Positions 8,366 to 19,773 of a stretch of 64,000 nt of DNA are shown here, in pieces. A model generated the notes under the pieces. It made no database searches. It was given only the letters and a program-made list of their open reading frames with translations, and had not been told where the DNA came from. The number at the start of each line of letters is the position of its first letter. Position 1 is the first letter of the stretch. The translations under genes were made by a program, and so were the position numbers. This DNA is from Staphylococcus equorum (GTDB lineage: Bacteria; Bacillota; Bacilli; Staphylococcales; Staphylococcaceae): positions 41,390 to 105,389 of the forward strand of contig NZ_LNNB01000012.1 in NCBI RefSeq assembly GCF_001747895.1, written 5' to 3'.

Positions 8366-9412
8366 TTATAGATTGAATAAACGAGCAAAAAATCCTTTGC
8401 GTTCATCTTTTGGTTCTTCTTTAGCAAGTGGGGATTCATAAGCGTGCGTTTGCTCTGAAGATGCTTCTTGCTCACTAGACGATGCTAGGTCTGTAGCATG
8501 ATCATTGTCTGGTGTTTTTTGGATAGAATCATCTTTAGCTTGATCAACTGAAGTTGTATCTTTTTCTTCTGATGATGCAGTAGTTGCAGCACCCGTTGTG
8601 TCAGTTTCTTTACCTGTCTGACTTGTAGAAGAAGTTGAAGCAACTTTGCTATCATCAGTTGTTGGTTTAGCTACAGTAGATGGTTGAGCACCAACTTGTG
8701 TAATCTCGCTATCTTCGACTTGAACTGAGTTTGAAGTGTTTTCCGTACTTACTTTACTGTCTTTAGCTGGATGTGCAGTAGCAGATGAAGCTTGTTCAGT
8801 AGTATTATCAGTCAAATTATCACCTTTACCAGCAGTTGTACCCGTAGAAGCAGTAATATTGTCTGTCTCAACGTTAGATTTCACAAGTTCTGATTGTTCT
8901 TTTTGAGAATCTTGAATCACACTTTGAGTTGTCTTAATTTCATCCGTTGATGTTTGGATAGCTTTTAATGATTCCGTGTTAGCATCTAATTTTGATGTGA
9001 TTTGATTTTGCATTTCATGTAATTCGTGTTGTTGCTGGTGTACTTGGTTAATCATTTGGCCAAGCATTTGACGTTCGTCACGCATTTTTTGGATTTCAGA
9101 ACGTAAGTCATCCACAAGTTTAGAAACATTTTGGTCAGTAGGTAGATTACTGTCATTGTCTTTAACAAGTACTTGTAGGAAGTCTTTTTCTTTTTCTAAT
9201 TCCTCGAAAGCTAAATCATAGCTATTGGTTTGCTTAACTTTTTCGGCAATTTCTTGGAAAAGCTCAATATCTTCTTCTTTGAAATCTGTAGCTTCACGGC
9301 CACGGTATTCGGTTTTGCTAAGTTGGTACCCGCGTTCTTCTAAATGTTGAACGATTTTACGGACTTGTTTTTCACTTAGCTCTACACGTAGTGCAAATTC
9401 TTTAGTTAACAT
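8366..9412 (-). CDS. DNA-binding/coiled-coil protein with amphipathic C-terminus (unknown function)
   Basis: 348 aa. Residues ~1-55 look like a winged helix or MerR-like HTH (LTKEFALRVELSEKQVRKIV, then ERGYQLSKT). Residues ~60-185 are predicted coiled coil (LRSEIQKMRDERQMLGQMI). Residues ~190-330 are a Ser/Thr/Asp/Glu-rich, low-complexity linker, and the last ten (KGFFARLFNL) form a short amphipathic helix that could bind membrane. This order of parts (DNA binding, coil, membrane tail) recalls RacA of Bacillus, without evident sequence identity. I start at 9412 because AAAGGAC lies 8 bases upstream; an upstream in-frame ATG at 9430 has no ribosome site. Confidence 0.7.
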   Translation of the reverse strand: MLTKEFALRVELSEKQVRKIVQHLEERGYQLSKTEYRGREATDFKEEDIELFQEIAEKVKQTNSYDLAFEELEKEKDFLQVLVKDNDSNLPTDQNVSKLVDDLRSEIQKMRDERQMLGQMINQVHQQQHELHEMQNQITSKLDANTESLKAIQTSTDEIKTTQSVIQDSQKEQSELVKSNVETDNITASTGTTAGKGDNLTDNTTEQASSATAHPAKDSKVSTENTSNSVQVEDSEITQVGAQPSTVAKPTTDDSKVASTSSTSQTGKETDTTGAATTASSEEKDTTSVDQAKDDSIQKTPDNDHATDLASSSEQEASSEQTHAYESPLAKEEPKDERKGFFARLFNL

Positions 9413-9537
9413 AGTAATAAGTCCTTTCATATAAGCGATTTATGTATACGGACGTTTGTCTTCGGTTAGTGAAACGTCAGTCTTACCTCTATGTTAGTCT
9501 AAACTGTTTTAACAGTGATTTCAAGTAGTGCCTGCTA

Positions 9538-10200
9538 TCATTTGCGCAAATCCATTTCCGTGAGTAAAGGATAAATAACACTTCTAGATATTCTGTTAGC
9601 AAATACATACTTTAATATATAATTTGATTTAATACTTGGTCCATAAATATCTTTAGTTAATTCGATATTAGATTTAATAAATAAATCCATAGGTCGTCCT
9701 TCAGAAAAACCTTTCAGACTGGGTGCTAAATAATCGATGTCATATTGTCTTTCGAAACCATTTTCGAATAAAAACTGACGTCTGTTATCCATAATAGTTA
9801 TTTCGTCTTCAGACGCTTCTTCAGGTTCTTTTGGCACTTCCAACATGATGAAGTTAACATCATGAGCATGGAGTTGATTAGATAATTTATTAATTTCTTT
9901 TTCCATACGTTTTAGTGTTAAATTGATTAATTCATCATGGTTCGGTTGATCGAGGGCTATTAAATAAATTAAAAAAGCTGAGTTCGTCGTTGCTTCATAG
10001 TGAGCAGTAGCTAAACTCACTGGTTTTTCTGACTCGATACCTACTAAAAATAAATAATCATGTTTAGTACGTTCGTTTTTTAACGATTGTTTAAATATTT
10101 GTTCGTCCTCTGTTAACCCGATATCAAACTTTTCGTCATATATCTTTAAAGCTGATTTGAACAATGGATCATCAATTGATGTTACGGCTTTAAATTCCAT
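9538..10200 (-). CDS. GNAT-like acetyltransferase of unknown substrate
   Basis: 220 aa soluble protein. FKAVTSIDDPLFKSALKIYDEKF at the start, the central beta-strand block SLATAHYEATTNSAFLIYLIAL, and the helix that follows fit the GNAT fold, though the classical Q/RxxGxG/A acetyl-CoA loop is not obvious, so it may be a divergent or inactive member. GGGGGTGAG lies just before the ATG. The gene sits in the conserved staphylococcal block between tcyP and xpt. Confidence 0.6.
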   Translation of the reverse strand: MEFKAVTSIDDPLFKSALKIYDEKFDIGLTEDEQIFKQSLKNERTKHDYLFLVGIESEKPVSLATAHYEATTNSAFLIYLIALDQPNHDELINLTLKRMEKEINKLSNQLHAHDVNFIMLEVPKEPEEASEDEITIMDNRRQFLFENGFERQYDIDYLAPSLKGFSEGRPMDLFIKSNIELTKDIYGPSIKSNYILKYVFANRISRSVIYPLLTEMDLRK

Positions 10201-10308
10201 AGACTCACCCCCAAAATTATTGCGTTCATTATAACATAATAGTTATATTTGTAATTTATTAACACATAATCTAAATCTTGTTAATACTTATTATGTAATT
10301 GAAAAAGA

Positions 10309-10377
10309 GCGGGACAGAAATCAAATTTTGATTTCGTATTCCCGCCCCCACTAAGTTGACTAAATATCTAGTCAACT
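10309..10377. repeat. Staphylococcal intergenic GGGACAGAAATC-type repeat with two dyads
   Basis: First dyad: GCGGGA...TCCCGC enclosing the perfect palindrome GAAATCAAATTTTGATTTC (10317-10335). Second dyad: AGTTGACTA...TAGTCAACT (10354-10377). The GGGACAGAAATC core is the dispersed intergenic unit common in staphylococcal genomes. It lies between two same-strand genes, downstream of the 10447 gene, and may double as a terminator. Confidence 0.65.
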
Positions 10378-10446
10378 ACTGTGCAGTCTCTAAATTAATA
10401 AATGCAATTATGTTTCAGACTCAAAATGATTATAGTAAGTGCATCT

Positions 10447-10860
10447 TTACGATTTTGGGCCGTTTGATTCTTCGGCATAATGATGCCCAACAACTGATTC
10501 ATCTTCATAAGCAGCATTTGTTTTTTCTACTTCTTCATGTGAAGAGGTATCTCTCGCAGCTACGATAATGTATTTATCGTTTAGTATTTCCTTTTTATAA
10601 TGTTCTTTTTCATCATCTGTAATATCATAGTGAGATAAGACAACTTCTTCACCGTCTTCACCAGTCATAATCTTAGCGACTTTATCACTAAATGATCCGC
10701 TTGTTGCTATTAAACTCACTTCGGAATTATGTAATTCATCAATATGGAGTTTTGTTCTAGATAAAACGGATAGCTCTGATTCATCGTATCCTTCAGAAAC
10801 TTTTTCTTTAACTTTTTGTAATAATTCTTCTTCATTTTGTACAATTGTAAAATCTGTCAT
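10447..10860 (-). CDS. General stress protein 17M-like (YflT domain)
   Basis: 137 aa, hydrophilic and acidic. The N-terminal half (FTIVQNEEELLQKV, YDESELSVLSRTKLHID) is the heat-induced stress protein YflT domain seen in Bacillus GSP17M. Exact biochemical role unknown. GGAGGG precedes the ATG by 8 bases. A near-consensus sigma-B promoter 42-67 bases upstream fits membership in the general stress regulon. Confidence 0.8.
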   Translation of the reverse strand: MTDFTIVQNEEELLQKVKEKVSEGYDESELSVLSRTKLHIDELHNSEVSLIATSGSFSDKVAKIMTGEDGEEVVLSHYDITDDEKEHYKKEILNDKYIIVAARDTSSHEEVEKTNAAYEDESVVGHHYAEESNGPKS

Positions 10861-10901
10861 GTAAAATCCCTCCAGCCATTGTTTTAATGATTATTAAGTA
10901 T

Positions 10902-10927
10902 TTACCCAGTTCACATATAGATAAAAC
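10902..10927 (-). promoter_or_regulatory. Sigma-B promoter of the YflT-type stress gene
   Basis: Minus strand reads GTTTTA-N14-GGGTAA, against the known sigma-B consensus GTTTAA-N12-15-GGGTAT. It is correctly oriented and placed upstream of a general-stress-protein gene. Confidence 0.75.
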
Positions 10928-11058
10928 GAATACAACTTTATTATATAACGGAATGATAACTCTGACAAACATCATTTTATCGCCATAGAAAACGTTTACA
11001 AATTCGAGAAAAAAGTAATAAAAAGGTCGTTGTGAAGCGCTTACTTGTAATATGTGTA

Positions 11059-11087
11059 TTGAAAATAAAGCTAAAATTTGCTATCAT
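11059..11087 (+). promoter_or_regulatory. Sigma-A promoter of the xpt operon
   Basis: TTGAAA-N17-TATCAT, with transcription expected to start near 11094, a dozen bases before the riboswitch aptamer. Confidence 0.75.
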
Positions 11088-11105
11088 CAGTTAATAATTT
11101 ATCTA

Positions 11106-11175
11106 ACTCATATAATCTAAAGGATAAGGCTTTAGAAGTTTCTACCATGTCGCCATTAACGATATGACTATGGGT
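11106..11175 (+). promoter_or_regulatory. Guanine-type purine riboswitch aptamer
   Basis: P1 pairs ACTCATA (11106) with TATGGGT (to 11175). The core J1/2 TATAAT, loop GGATAAGG, J2/3 GTTTCTACC and J3/1 GACTATG match the purine riboswitch. P2 is TCTAAA/TTTAGA and P3 CATGTCG/CGATATG. The specificity base in GACTATG is C (11168), which reads guanine/hypoxanthine rather than adenine. Loop L3 (CCATTAA) departs slightly from the usual CCGTAAA. It controls xpt-pbuX-guaB-guaA by a terminator far downstream. Confidence 0.93.
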
Positions 11176-11341
11176 AACCAATACAATACATAAGTAATTC
11201 GAATTCATATGTTTTAAATCGTAAGAAGACGTACACGTTTTAGAACACTTATCGCTACTGTTGTCACAAATCTAACCTTTTTACATATAATTTGGGAAAT
11301 GAATGTGAAACAACCAACTTGGGCAACATGAGTTATAAGTT

Positions 11342-11357
11342 GAAGAAGGGCTTCTTC
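11342..11357 (+). other. Small hairpin in the xpt leader
   Basis: GAAGAAG/CTTCTTC inverted repeat with a tight loop between aptamer and terminator. Role unknown. Confidence 0.4.
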
Positions 11358-11381
11358 TCGTATTGCAAGTTCACTCATAGA

Positions 11382-11413
11382 TCCTGAAACTAAGTTAGTT
11401 TAGGACTTTTTTT
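11382..11413 (+). terminator. Riboswitch-controlled intrinsic terminator
   Basis: TCCT-g-AAACTA / TAGTTT-AGGA stem followed by TTTTTTT, ending 27 bases before the xpt start. About 200 bases separate it from the aptamer, which is unusually long for a purine riboswitch. Confidence 0.85.
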
Positions 11414-11440
11414 GTACACAAAATGAGGAGGTTTTTTCGA

Positions 11441-12018
11441 GTGGATTTGTTGAAACAGAAAGTAGAAGCAGATGGTGTCGTTATTGATGAGAAGATTTTG
11501 AAAGTGGACGGATTTTTAAATCATCAAATCGATGCAAGGTTAATGTACGATGTAGGACAAACGTTTTATGAGCAGTTTAAGGACGAAGGTATTACTAAAA
11601 TATTAACAATAGAGGCTTCAGGTATTGCACCAGCTATCATGGCTGCAATGCACTTTGATGTACCGTGTCTATTTGCGAAAAAAGCAATGCCGAGTACGTT
11701 AAAGAAAGATGTATATCAAGCAGATATCCATTCATTCACAAAAAACACGACAAGTACGGTCATTGTTTCAAATGAATTTTTAGGTGAGCATGATCGCGTA
11801 TTAATCATAGATGACTTTTTAGCGAACGGCGATGCATCACTTGGTTTAAACGAAATTGTAGAAAAAGCGCATGCAACTACGGTCGGTGTTGGCATTGTAG
11901 TAGAGAAAAGCTTCCAACCCGGAAGAGAGCGATTAGAACAAGCAGGTCTTACAGTTTCATCACTATGTAAAGTTGCTTCTTTAAGTGGAAACAAAGTAAC
12001 GTTTCTAGGGGACGAAGC

Positions 12019-12022
<4 letters not shown>
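11441..12022 (+). CDS. xpt: Xanthine phosphoribosyltransferase
   Basis: 193 aa from the GTG at 11441, which follows AGGAGG by 12 bases; an ATG at 11423 overlaps that ribosome site and is not the start. Converts xanthine and PRPP to XMP for salvage. The PRPP-binding motif VLIIDDFLANGDA (~residues 123-135) and the N-terminal VDGFLNHQID of Xpt are visible. First gene of xpt-pbuX-guaB-guaA; its stop overlaps pbuX by four bases (ATGA). Confidence 0.96.
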
Positions 12023-14789
<2,767 letters not shown>

Positions 14790-14810
14790 GTCAAAGGAGA
14801 TTTAAAAGTT

Positions 14811-16352
14811 ATGGAAATGGCGAAAGAGCAAGAGCTCATACTTGTTTTAGACTTTGGTAGCCAATACAACCAATTAATTACACGTCGTATTCGTGAAATG
14901 GGAGTGTACAGTGAATTACACGACCATGAAATGAGTATGGATGAAATTAAAAGTTTGAACCCTAAAGGTATTATCCTTTCTGGTGGACCAAATTCAGTTT
15001 ACGAAGAAGATTCATTTACAATTGATCCAGAAATATATAATTTAGGTATTCCTATTTTAGGTATTTGCTATGGTATGCAACTTACAACTAAATTATTAGG
15101 TGGAAAAGTTGAGCGCGCTAATGAACGCGAATACGGTAAAGCAGTTATTAATGCTAAAACGGATGAATTATTCTTTGGTTTACCAGAAGAACAAAATGTT
15201 TGGATGAGTCATTCGGACAAAGTAATTGAAATTCCTGAAGGCTTTGAAGTCATTGCAGATAGCCCAAGCACACGTTATGCAGCTATCGAAGATAAAGAAC
15301 GCCGCATTTATGGCGTGCAATTCCACCCAGAAGTACGTCATACAGAATTCGGTAACGATTTATTACGTAACTTTGTACGTCGCGTCTGTGATTGTACAGG
15401 CGAATGGTCAATGGAAAACTTTATCGATATTGAAATTGAAAAAATCCGCAACCTCGTTGGCGATCGTAAAGTCCTTTCTGCAATGAGTGGTGGGGTAGAT
15501 TCATCAGTAGTTTCAGTATTACTACACAAAGCAATCGGTGACCAATTAACATGTATCTTCGTAGACCATGGTCTTTTACGTAAAGGTGAAGGCGACATGG
15601 TAATGGAACAATTTGGTGAAGGTTTCAATATGAACATTATTCGTGTGGACGCACAAGAACGTTTCATGAGTAAACTAAAAGGTGTATCTGACCCAGAACA
15701 AAAACGTAAAATCATTGGTAATGAATTCATCTATGTATTTGATGACGAATCATCTAAGTTAGAAGGCGTAGACTTCCTAGCTCAAGGTACATTGTATACA
15801 GATGTTATTGAATCAGGTACGAAGACTGCACAAACAATTAAATCACACCATAACGTTGGGGGATTACCAGAAGATATGGATTTCCAATTAATCGAACCAA
15901 TCAATACATTGTTTAAAGACGAAGTACGTGAATTAGGTATCGAATTAGGAATTCCAGAGCATTTAGTATGGAGACAACCGTTCCCAGGTCCTGGACTTGG
16001 TATTCGTGTGCTTGGCGAAATCACAGAAGATAAACTAGAAATTGTACGTGAATCTGACGCGATTTTAAGACAAGTTGTACGTGAAGAAGGTCTTGAACGT
16101 GAGATTTGGCAATACTTCACGGTATTACCAGGCATCCAATCTGTAGGTGTTATGGGAGACTACCGCACGTATGATCACACAGTAGGCATCCGTGCTGTAA
16201 CTTCTATTGATGGCATGACAAGTGACTTCGCACGCATTGACTGGGAAGTCTTACAAAAGATTTCAAGTCGTATTGTAAATGAAGTAGACCACGTCAACCG
16301 CGTCGTCTATGACATTACATCTAAGCCACCAAGCACAATCGAGTGGGAATAA
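14811..16352 (+). CDS. guaA: GMP synthase (glutamine-hydrolysing)
   Basis: 513 aa. Makes GMP from XMP, ATP and glutamine. N-terminal class I amidotransferase with nucleophile GICYGMQ (~Cys 85) and catalytic His in VQFHPEV; ATP pyrophosphatase P-loop SGGVDSS (~residues 226-232); C-terminal dimerisation domain ending [20 protein letters not shown] precedes the ATG; a second ATG two codons later is possible. Last gene of the purine operon, ended by a strong terminator. The 3' end of guaA is a well-known integration hot spot in staphylococci and other Firmicutes. Confidence 0.97.
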   Translation: MEMAKEQELILVLDFGSQYNQLITRRIREMGVYSELHDHEMSMDEIKSLNPKGIILSGGPNSVYEEDSFTIDPEIYNLGIPILGICYGMQLTTKLLGGKVERANEREYGKAVINAKTDELFFGLPEEQNVWMSHSDKVIEIPEGFEVIADSPSTRYAAIEDKERRIYGVQFHPEVRHTEFGNDLLRNFVRRVCDCTGEWSMENFIDIEIEKIRNLVGDRKVLSAMSGGVDSSVVSVLLHKAIGDQLTCIFVDHGLLRKGEGDMVMEQFGEGFNMNIIRVDAQERFMSKLKGVSDPEQKRKIIGNEFIYVFDDESSKLEGVDFLAQGTLYTDVIESGTKTAQTIKSHHNVGGLPEDMDFQLIEPINTLFKDEVRELGIELGIPEHLVWRQPFPGPGLGIRVLGEITEDKLEIVRESDAILRQVVREEGLEREIWQYFTVLPGIQSVGVMGDYRTYDHTVGIRAVTSIDGMTSDFARIDWEVLQKISSRIVNEVDHVNRVVYDITSKPPSTIEWE

Positions 16353-16368
16353 TAGTATAGAATGATGC

Positions 16369-16406
16369 CCCCTTAGGCCATAGGCTTAAGGGGGTGTTTT
16401 TTATTT
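16369..16406 (+). terminator. Terminator of the xpt-pbuX-guaB-guaA operon
   Basis: CCCCCTTAgGCC / GGCtTAAGGGGG hairpin followed by a T-rich tail. Confidence 0.9.
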
Positions 16407-16445
16407 TAAATAAAGTGCTAGAAATATTTCTTCATAATAATTCCT

Positions 16446-16486
16446 ATGCTACTAATATCTTAAAAATTTTAAGGTATTAGTAGCAT
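16446..16486. terminator. Long near-perfect hairpin downstream of guaA
   Basis: ATGCTACTAATA-t-CTTAAAA pairs with TTTTAAG-g-TATTAGTAGCAT; T-rich tail on the plus strand. A second, tandem terminator or the mark of a lost gene. Confidence 0.6.
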
Positions 16487-16595
16487 ATTTTTAATTGAAC
16501 TTCTTTTTATCTCCATCTAATATAAAGAAAATTTAATCTTAGGCAATAAAAAATAAATAAACATAAAGATTTGTAGATATTTTCTAAGGGATAAG

Positions 16596-16601
16596 TATAA
16601 T
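16596..16601 (+). promoter_or_regulatory. Possible promoter (-10 TATAAT) of the bacteriocin remnant
   Basis: TATAAT with TTGTAG 19 bases upstream; spacing is long, so only moderate support. Confidence 0.35.
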
Positions 16602-16652
16602 TTAAGTTAAATATAGAGAAATGTGTAACTTAGAATGCAGCCTAAATTATGA

Positions 16653-16751
16653 ATGAAGGGTGGACTAAAATGGAAAAAACCGGGGGATTTTTCATATGGC
16701 AGAATAGTGAAAACTTTATATGGTAATAAAGTATATTATGATCACAAATAA
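16653..16751 (+). pseudogene. Lactococcin-972-family bacteriocin, C-terminal remnant
   Basis: A 32-codon frame beginning MKGGLKWKKPG and ending YGNKVYYDHK, then stop. The GNKxYY ending with preceding GG..W..PG is the pattern at the C-terminus of lactococcin-972-type bacteriocins, whose mature form is ~65 aa after a signal peptide. No signal peptide, N-terminal half or Shine-Dalgarno can be found in any upstream frame, so the gene looks truncated. The identification is strongly helped by context: a terminator, then the two genes that normally follow this bacteriocin (large membrane protein and ABC ATPase). Confidence 0.6.
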
Positions 16752-16759
16752 TAATATTT

Positions 16760-16795
16760 AGCCCACTAAGATTATTATTCTTAGTGGGCTTTTTA
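16760..16795 (+). terminator. Hairpin between bacteriocin remnant and its membrane protein gene
   Basis: AGCCCACTAAGA / TTCTTAGTGGGCT followed by TTTTTA. Placed so as to separate high expression of a bacteriocin from lower expression of its transport/immunity genes. Confidence 0.85.
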
Positions 16796-16811
16796 TAAGG
16801 AGATAGAAGTT

Positions 16812-18847
16812 GTGAAAAGGATTTTAATAATATTAGCAGTAGTGATTTCACTCACTTTAAATTTTATTATTATCGACACTTATAAGTCACTTTCTTTTTA
16901 TAATACTGTAGCAAAAGGAAATGAGAAAATAGAGTTTTTATTCACTCAAGAAAAGAAAAAGTATACTGACGAAGCGTTAGAGTATTTCAATAAACTGTCA
17001 AAAAAATACAACACTAAAATTACAAAAGTCACATACATAAATAATGATGAAATCGTTATAAATACTAATGATGAAAAATTGAAAGCTATGGCAAACACCA
17101 ATAATAAGATGATGATATTTGATAGTAAGTTACATATTAAAATATATGCTCTAGAAGATACAAAATTATCAGAGAATGGCACTTATTATTTGTCAGGTAG
17201 TAAAAATAATACTGAAAAAGTTAAAAATTTGATAGAAAAAAATGTAGGTCATATCGAAGAAATGGATAATAGTAGTGAAGTTTACTTAAAAATAGACCAA
17301 TTTAGTTTAACCCTATGTTCACTTTTAATTTTGATATATATGACAGTGTTACATCATTATTTAAACAATAATAAAAGTAACTATAAAATATTATATGATT
17401 TAGGATATGTAAGATATAGAATCATCTTGGCTATTATTAAATCATTTAGAACACAGATGCTCTACTATATTCTCCTTAATATATTACTTACACTATTGAT
17501 GTATATATTAATTTATAAAGATTTTCAGTTGTTAAATGTGATAGGTATTATTTTATTAACTACTTTAATCATACTATTACTGTCTTTAATAATTATAGTA
17601 ATAATCACTTATATATTTGGAAAGGATTTTGCTAAAAATAAAAAGCATAGTAATAAATTAATTATGATGTACACCTATATGCTATTAACAATTGTAATAG
17701 TTGTATTTTTAGTGCTATCTACTCAAAGTTTAATTAATAATTATAGCGAATATCAAAGACAAAAACTTTCTTGTGAACACTGGACACAAGCCGAGAACAC
17801 CTATAAAACCAACGTTATGGATAGAGGTCAGCTGAAAAATAGAAAGTTAGATATAGAAGTTAATAAGAAGTTTAAAAATTACTATAACAGTAACGAGAAT
17901 AAAGGGTTTATTATTGATACTATTAAATTTCTTGAGGTTGATGGAGAGCCATTATATGTAAGTGGTGAAATAGAAAATTATAATATCGATCCAGCTGGCA
18001 AAACAATTACGATAGACCAACGATTTTTGAAAGACCATCCACAATATACTCAGGAAAATAAAAATGTATTAACTAAAATGATATATAAAGATAATACGCA
18101 GAATATCATAGTTCCAGTAAAGTATAAAAGCTATGAAAGTGAAATTAAAGACAATTTCAAAGATGAGTTCACTTTCAGAAAAAATTTATTTAAATATAAA
18201 GGAGAAGCAAATGAAAGTTTAGATGTAATATTATTTGGACGAAAAATAATTCCTCTTACTTTACCTATGACGCTCAAATAGGAGGAGAAAAAAATACCAT
18301 TATAGATCCTATTGCAATAGTTGAAAGTGGAAAAACACATGAAGAAAATTTTGAACCATATTTTTCTCAATCTTATATGTTTAAGAGTATGTTAGATCAT
18401 CCATATAAAACAATAGAATCGGGATTGAAAAAATATAAATTAGATAACTATATTCCTACAGTAAGTTCGGTGTTCGATTCTAAAATAGAATTTATAAATG
18501 AACTGAAATCAAAAATGTATAAATATACTTTTTTATCGGGATTAACAGCATTAATTTATATGATAGTAAGTATCACTTTTATAAACCTTTATTTTAAATC
18601 GTATCAATATGTTATTTTTCTTAAACGAAATTTAGGCTATAGTTATTTTGAAATTCACAAATGGGTTTTATTCTTTTTGTGCTTGGTTAATTTCTTTATA
18701 GGCCTATTCCTTAGTAAAGGCTTAAATCAAATAGCAATACTATTTTATATAATTTTACTTATAGTTCACTCTACTGTGATAATGCATTCATTTAAAAAGT
18801 TGAATAAAGAAAATATAAATCAAGTATTGAAGGGGAAAAAAGAATGA
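16812..18847 (+). pseudogene. Lactococcin-972-associated integral membrane protein, frameshifted
   Basis: Read as one gene of ~679 codons broken by a -1 frame change. Frame one (GTG at 16812, AAGGAG 9 bases upstream) runs to 18281; the same protein continues in another frame from the A-run at 18242-18246 (KNNSSYFTYDAQ...) through to 18847. One extra A in that run would restore a single frame. The restored protein has an N-terminal span, a large extracellular part, about four central spans (~residues 165-310), a second soluble part and about four C-terminal spans, like the 'bacteriocin-associated integral membrane' (putative immunity/transport) family of lactococcin-972 loci. Its stop overlaps the ABC gene by ATGA. 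Could be sequencing error, inactivation or slippage. Confidence 0.8.
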
Positions 18848-19476
18848 TAAAACTTAATCATATTAATAAATCTTTTGATGGAAAAGTAATTTTCGAAAAA
18901 TTTAGCGTCGTTATTGAATCAGGAGACTTTGTAATCATTAGAGGAGCAAGTGGTAAAGGGAAATCAAGCTTATTAAATATTATTGGATTACTTGAAGCTC
19001 CAGACTCAGGAGAAGTATTATACAACGGCGTTGTAGTGAAAAATGAAAAAACGAAATTAATCTATAAGCGTAAAGATATATCATACGTTTATCAAAATTA
19101 TGGTCTGCTTGAAAATGAGACAATCCTTAAAAATCTCACTTTGCCATTAAATGTTTCGAAAAAAGAGATAACTAAATTAAAAAGTGTAATGAAAAAAGTT
19201 GGTTTGCAAGATCTATCTTTAAAAACGAAAATTTACACATGTAGCGGCGGTGAACAACAAAGAATTGCTATCGCAAGAGCAATATTAAAAGAACCGAAAT
19301 TAATTATTGCGGACGAACCTACAGGTAATTTGGATAGAGATAACAGTGATAATGTAATAAATATATTTAAAGCGTTAAATAAGCAAGGCATAACTATAAT
19401 AATGGCGACACATGATAGCAATTATTTTGGTGTTGGAAATAAAATCATAAATTTAGACTTATCAACATCATGCTAA
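18844..19476 (+). CDS. ABC transporter ATP-binding protein of the lactococcin-972 type locus
   Basis: 210 aa, complete. Walker A GASGKGKSS (~residues 36-44), Q-loop VYQNYGLLENETI, an unusual signature CSGGEQQR (normally LSGGQQQR), Walker B LIIADEPTGNLD and the H-loop MATHD. Subfamily of MacB/LolD-like ATPases found with lactococcin-972 genes. Coupled to the membrane gene by a 4-base overlap, so it would have formed the energy part of that exporter or immunity pump. The gene itself shows no damage. Confidence 0.85.
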   Translation: MIKLNHINKSFDGKVIFEKFSVVIESGDFVIIRGASGKGKSSLLNIIGLLEAPDSGEVLYNGVVVKNEKTKLIYKRKDISYVYQNYGLLENETILKNLTLPLNVSKKEITKLKSVMKKVGLQDLSLKTKIYTCSGGEQQRIAIARAILKEPKLIIADEPTGNLDRDNSDNVINIFKALNKQGITIIMATHDSNYFGVGNKIINLDLSTSC

Positions 19477-19677
19477 TCGAAGCGTGCTTGAGTAATTTGA
19501 TCACTATTAAGCGAGAGACATAAATCAGTTTAAAACTAATTGTGGGCATAGTTCTCGCTTGTTTTGGTGCATATTTAGCATTAAAGAAAAAAGGGATTGC
19601 CTGATTTAGATAATTCCAAAAGCAACAAAAGGGCGACTGTTATTAGAGTCGCCCTTTTAAAGTAAAAGTGTTTTGAT
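19477..19677. other. Intergenic region with two hairpins and a membrane-peptide scrap
   Basis: AAGCGAGA/TCTCGCTT arms (19509-19560) with a 36-base loop follow the ABC gene. Between them a short open stretch (plus strand, about 19527-19605) would encode LIVGIVLACFGAYLALKKKG, a membrane-span-like scrap with no start codon. A clean terminator follows at 19627-19658. Confidence 0.4.
19627..19658. terminator. Bidirectional terminator
   Basis: AAAAGGGCGACT / AGTCGCCCTTTT hairpin. Symmetrical tails let it serve both the ABC gene (plus) and the small minus-strand gene group. Confidence 0.8.
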
Positions 19678-19755
19678 TTATTTTTGATTTTTAAAATACA
19701 TTAACGTTATGACTATAGAGTATACAAATAGGAATATTATGATAAACATCGCCAT
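19678..19755 (-). CDS. 25-aa single-span membrane peptide
   Basis: Starts MAMFIIIFLFVYSIV and ends MYFKNQK: one hydrophobic helix with a basic tail. GAGG lies 8 bases upstream and a terminator lies directly downstream. It comes straight after the decayed Cys-rich bacteriocin frame. Size and shape fit a toxin of a type I system, a bacteriocin accessory/immunity peptide, or an unannotated small membrane protein. No family recognised. Confidence 0.5.
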   Translation of the reverse strand: MAMFIIIFLFVYSIVITLMYFKNQK

Positions 19756-19773
19756 AGTAAAACCTCATTTCTT

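Noticed and set aside
8080..8475. 131-codon minus-strand ORF
   Set aside because: Overlaps the 3' end of the coiled-coil gene in another frame, has no ribosome site and no protein-like composition.
16320..16353. att core at the guaA end with a second copy at the right side of the island
   Set aside because: I found no convincing second copy of the guaA end within the window.
16649..16728. Alternative frame MNEGWTKMEK... for the bacteriocin remnant
   Set aside because: The frame beginning at 16653 carries the recognisable GNKVYY ending; the alternative has no family features.
18377..18847. Separate 156-aa membrane protein gene
   Set aside because: No ribosome site at its ATG; it is the frameshifted continuation of the gene starting at 16812.
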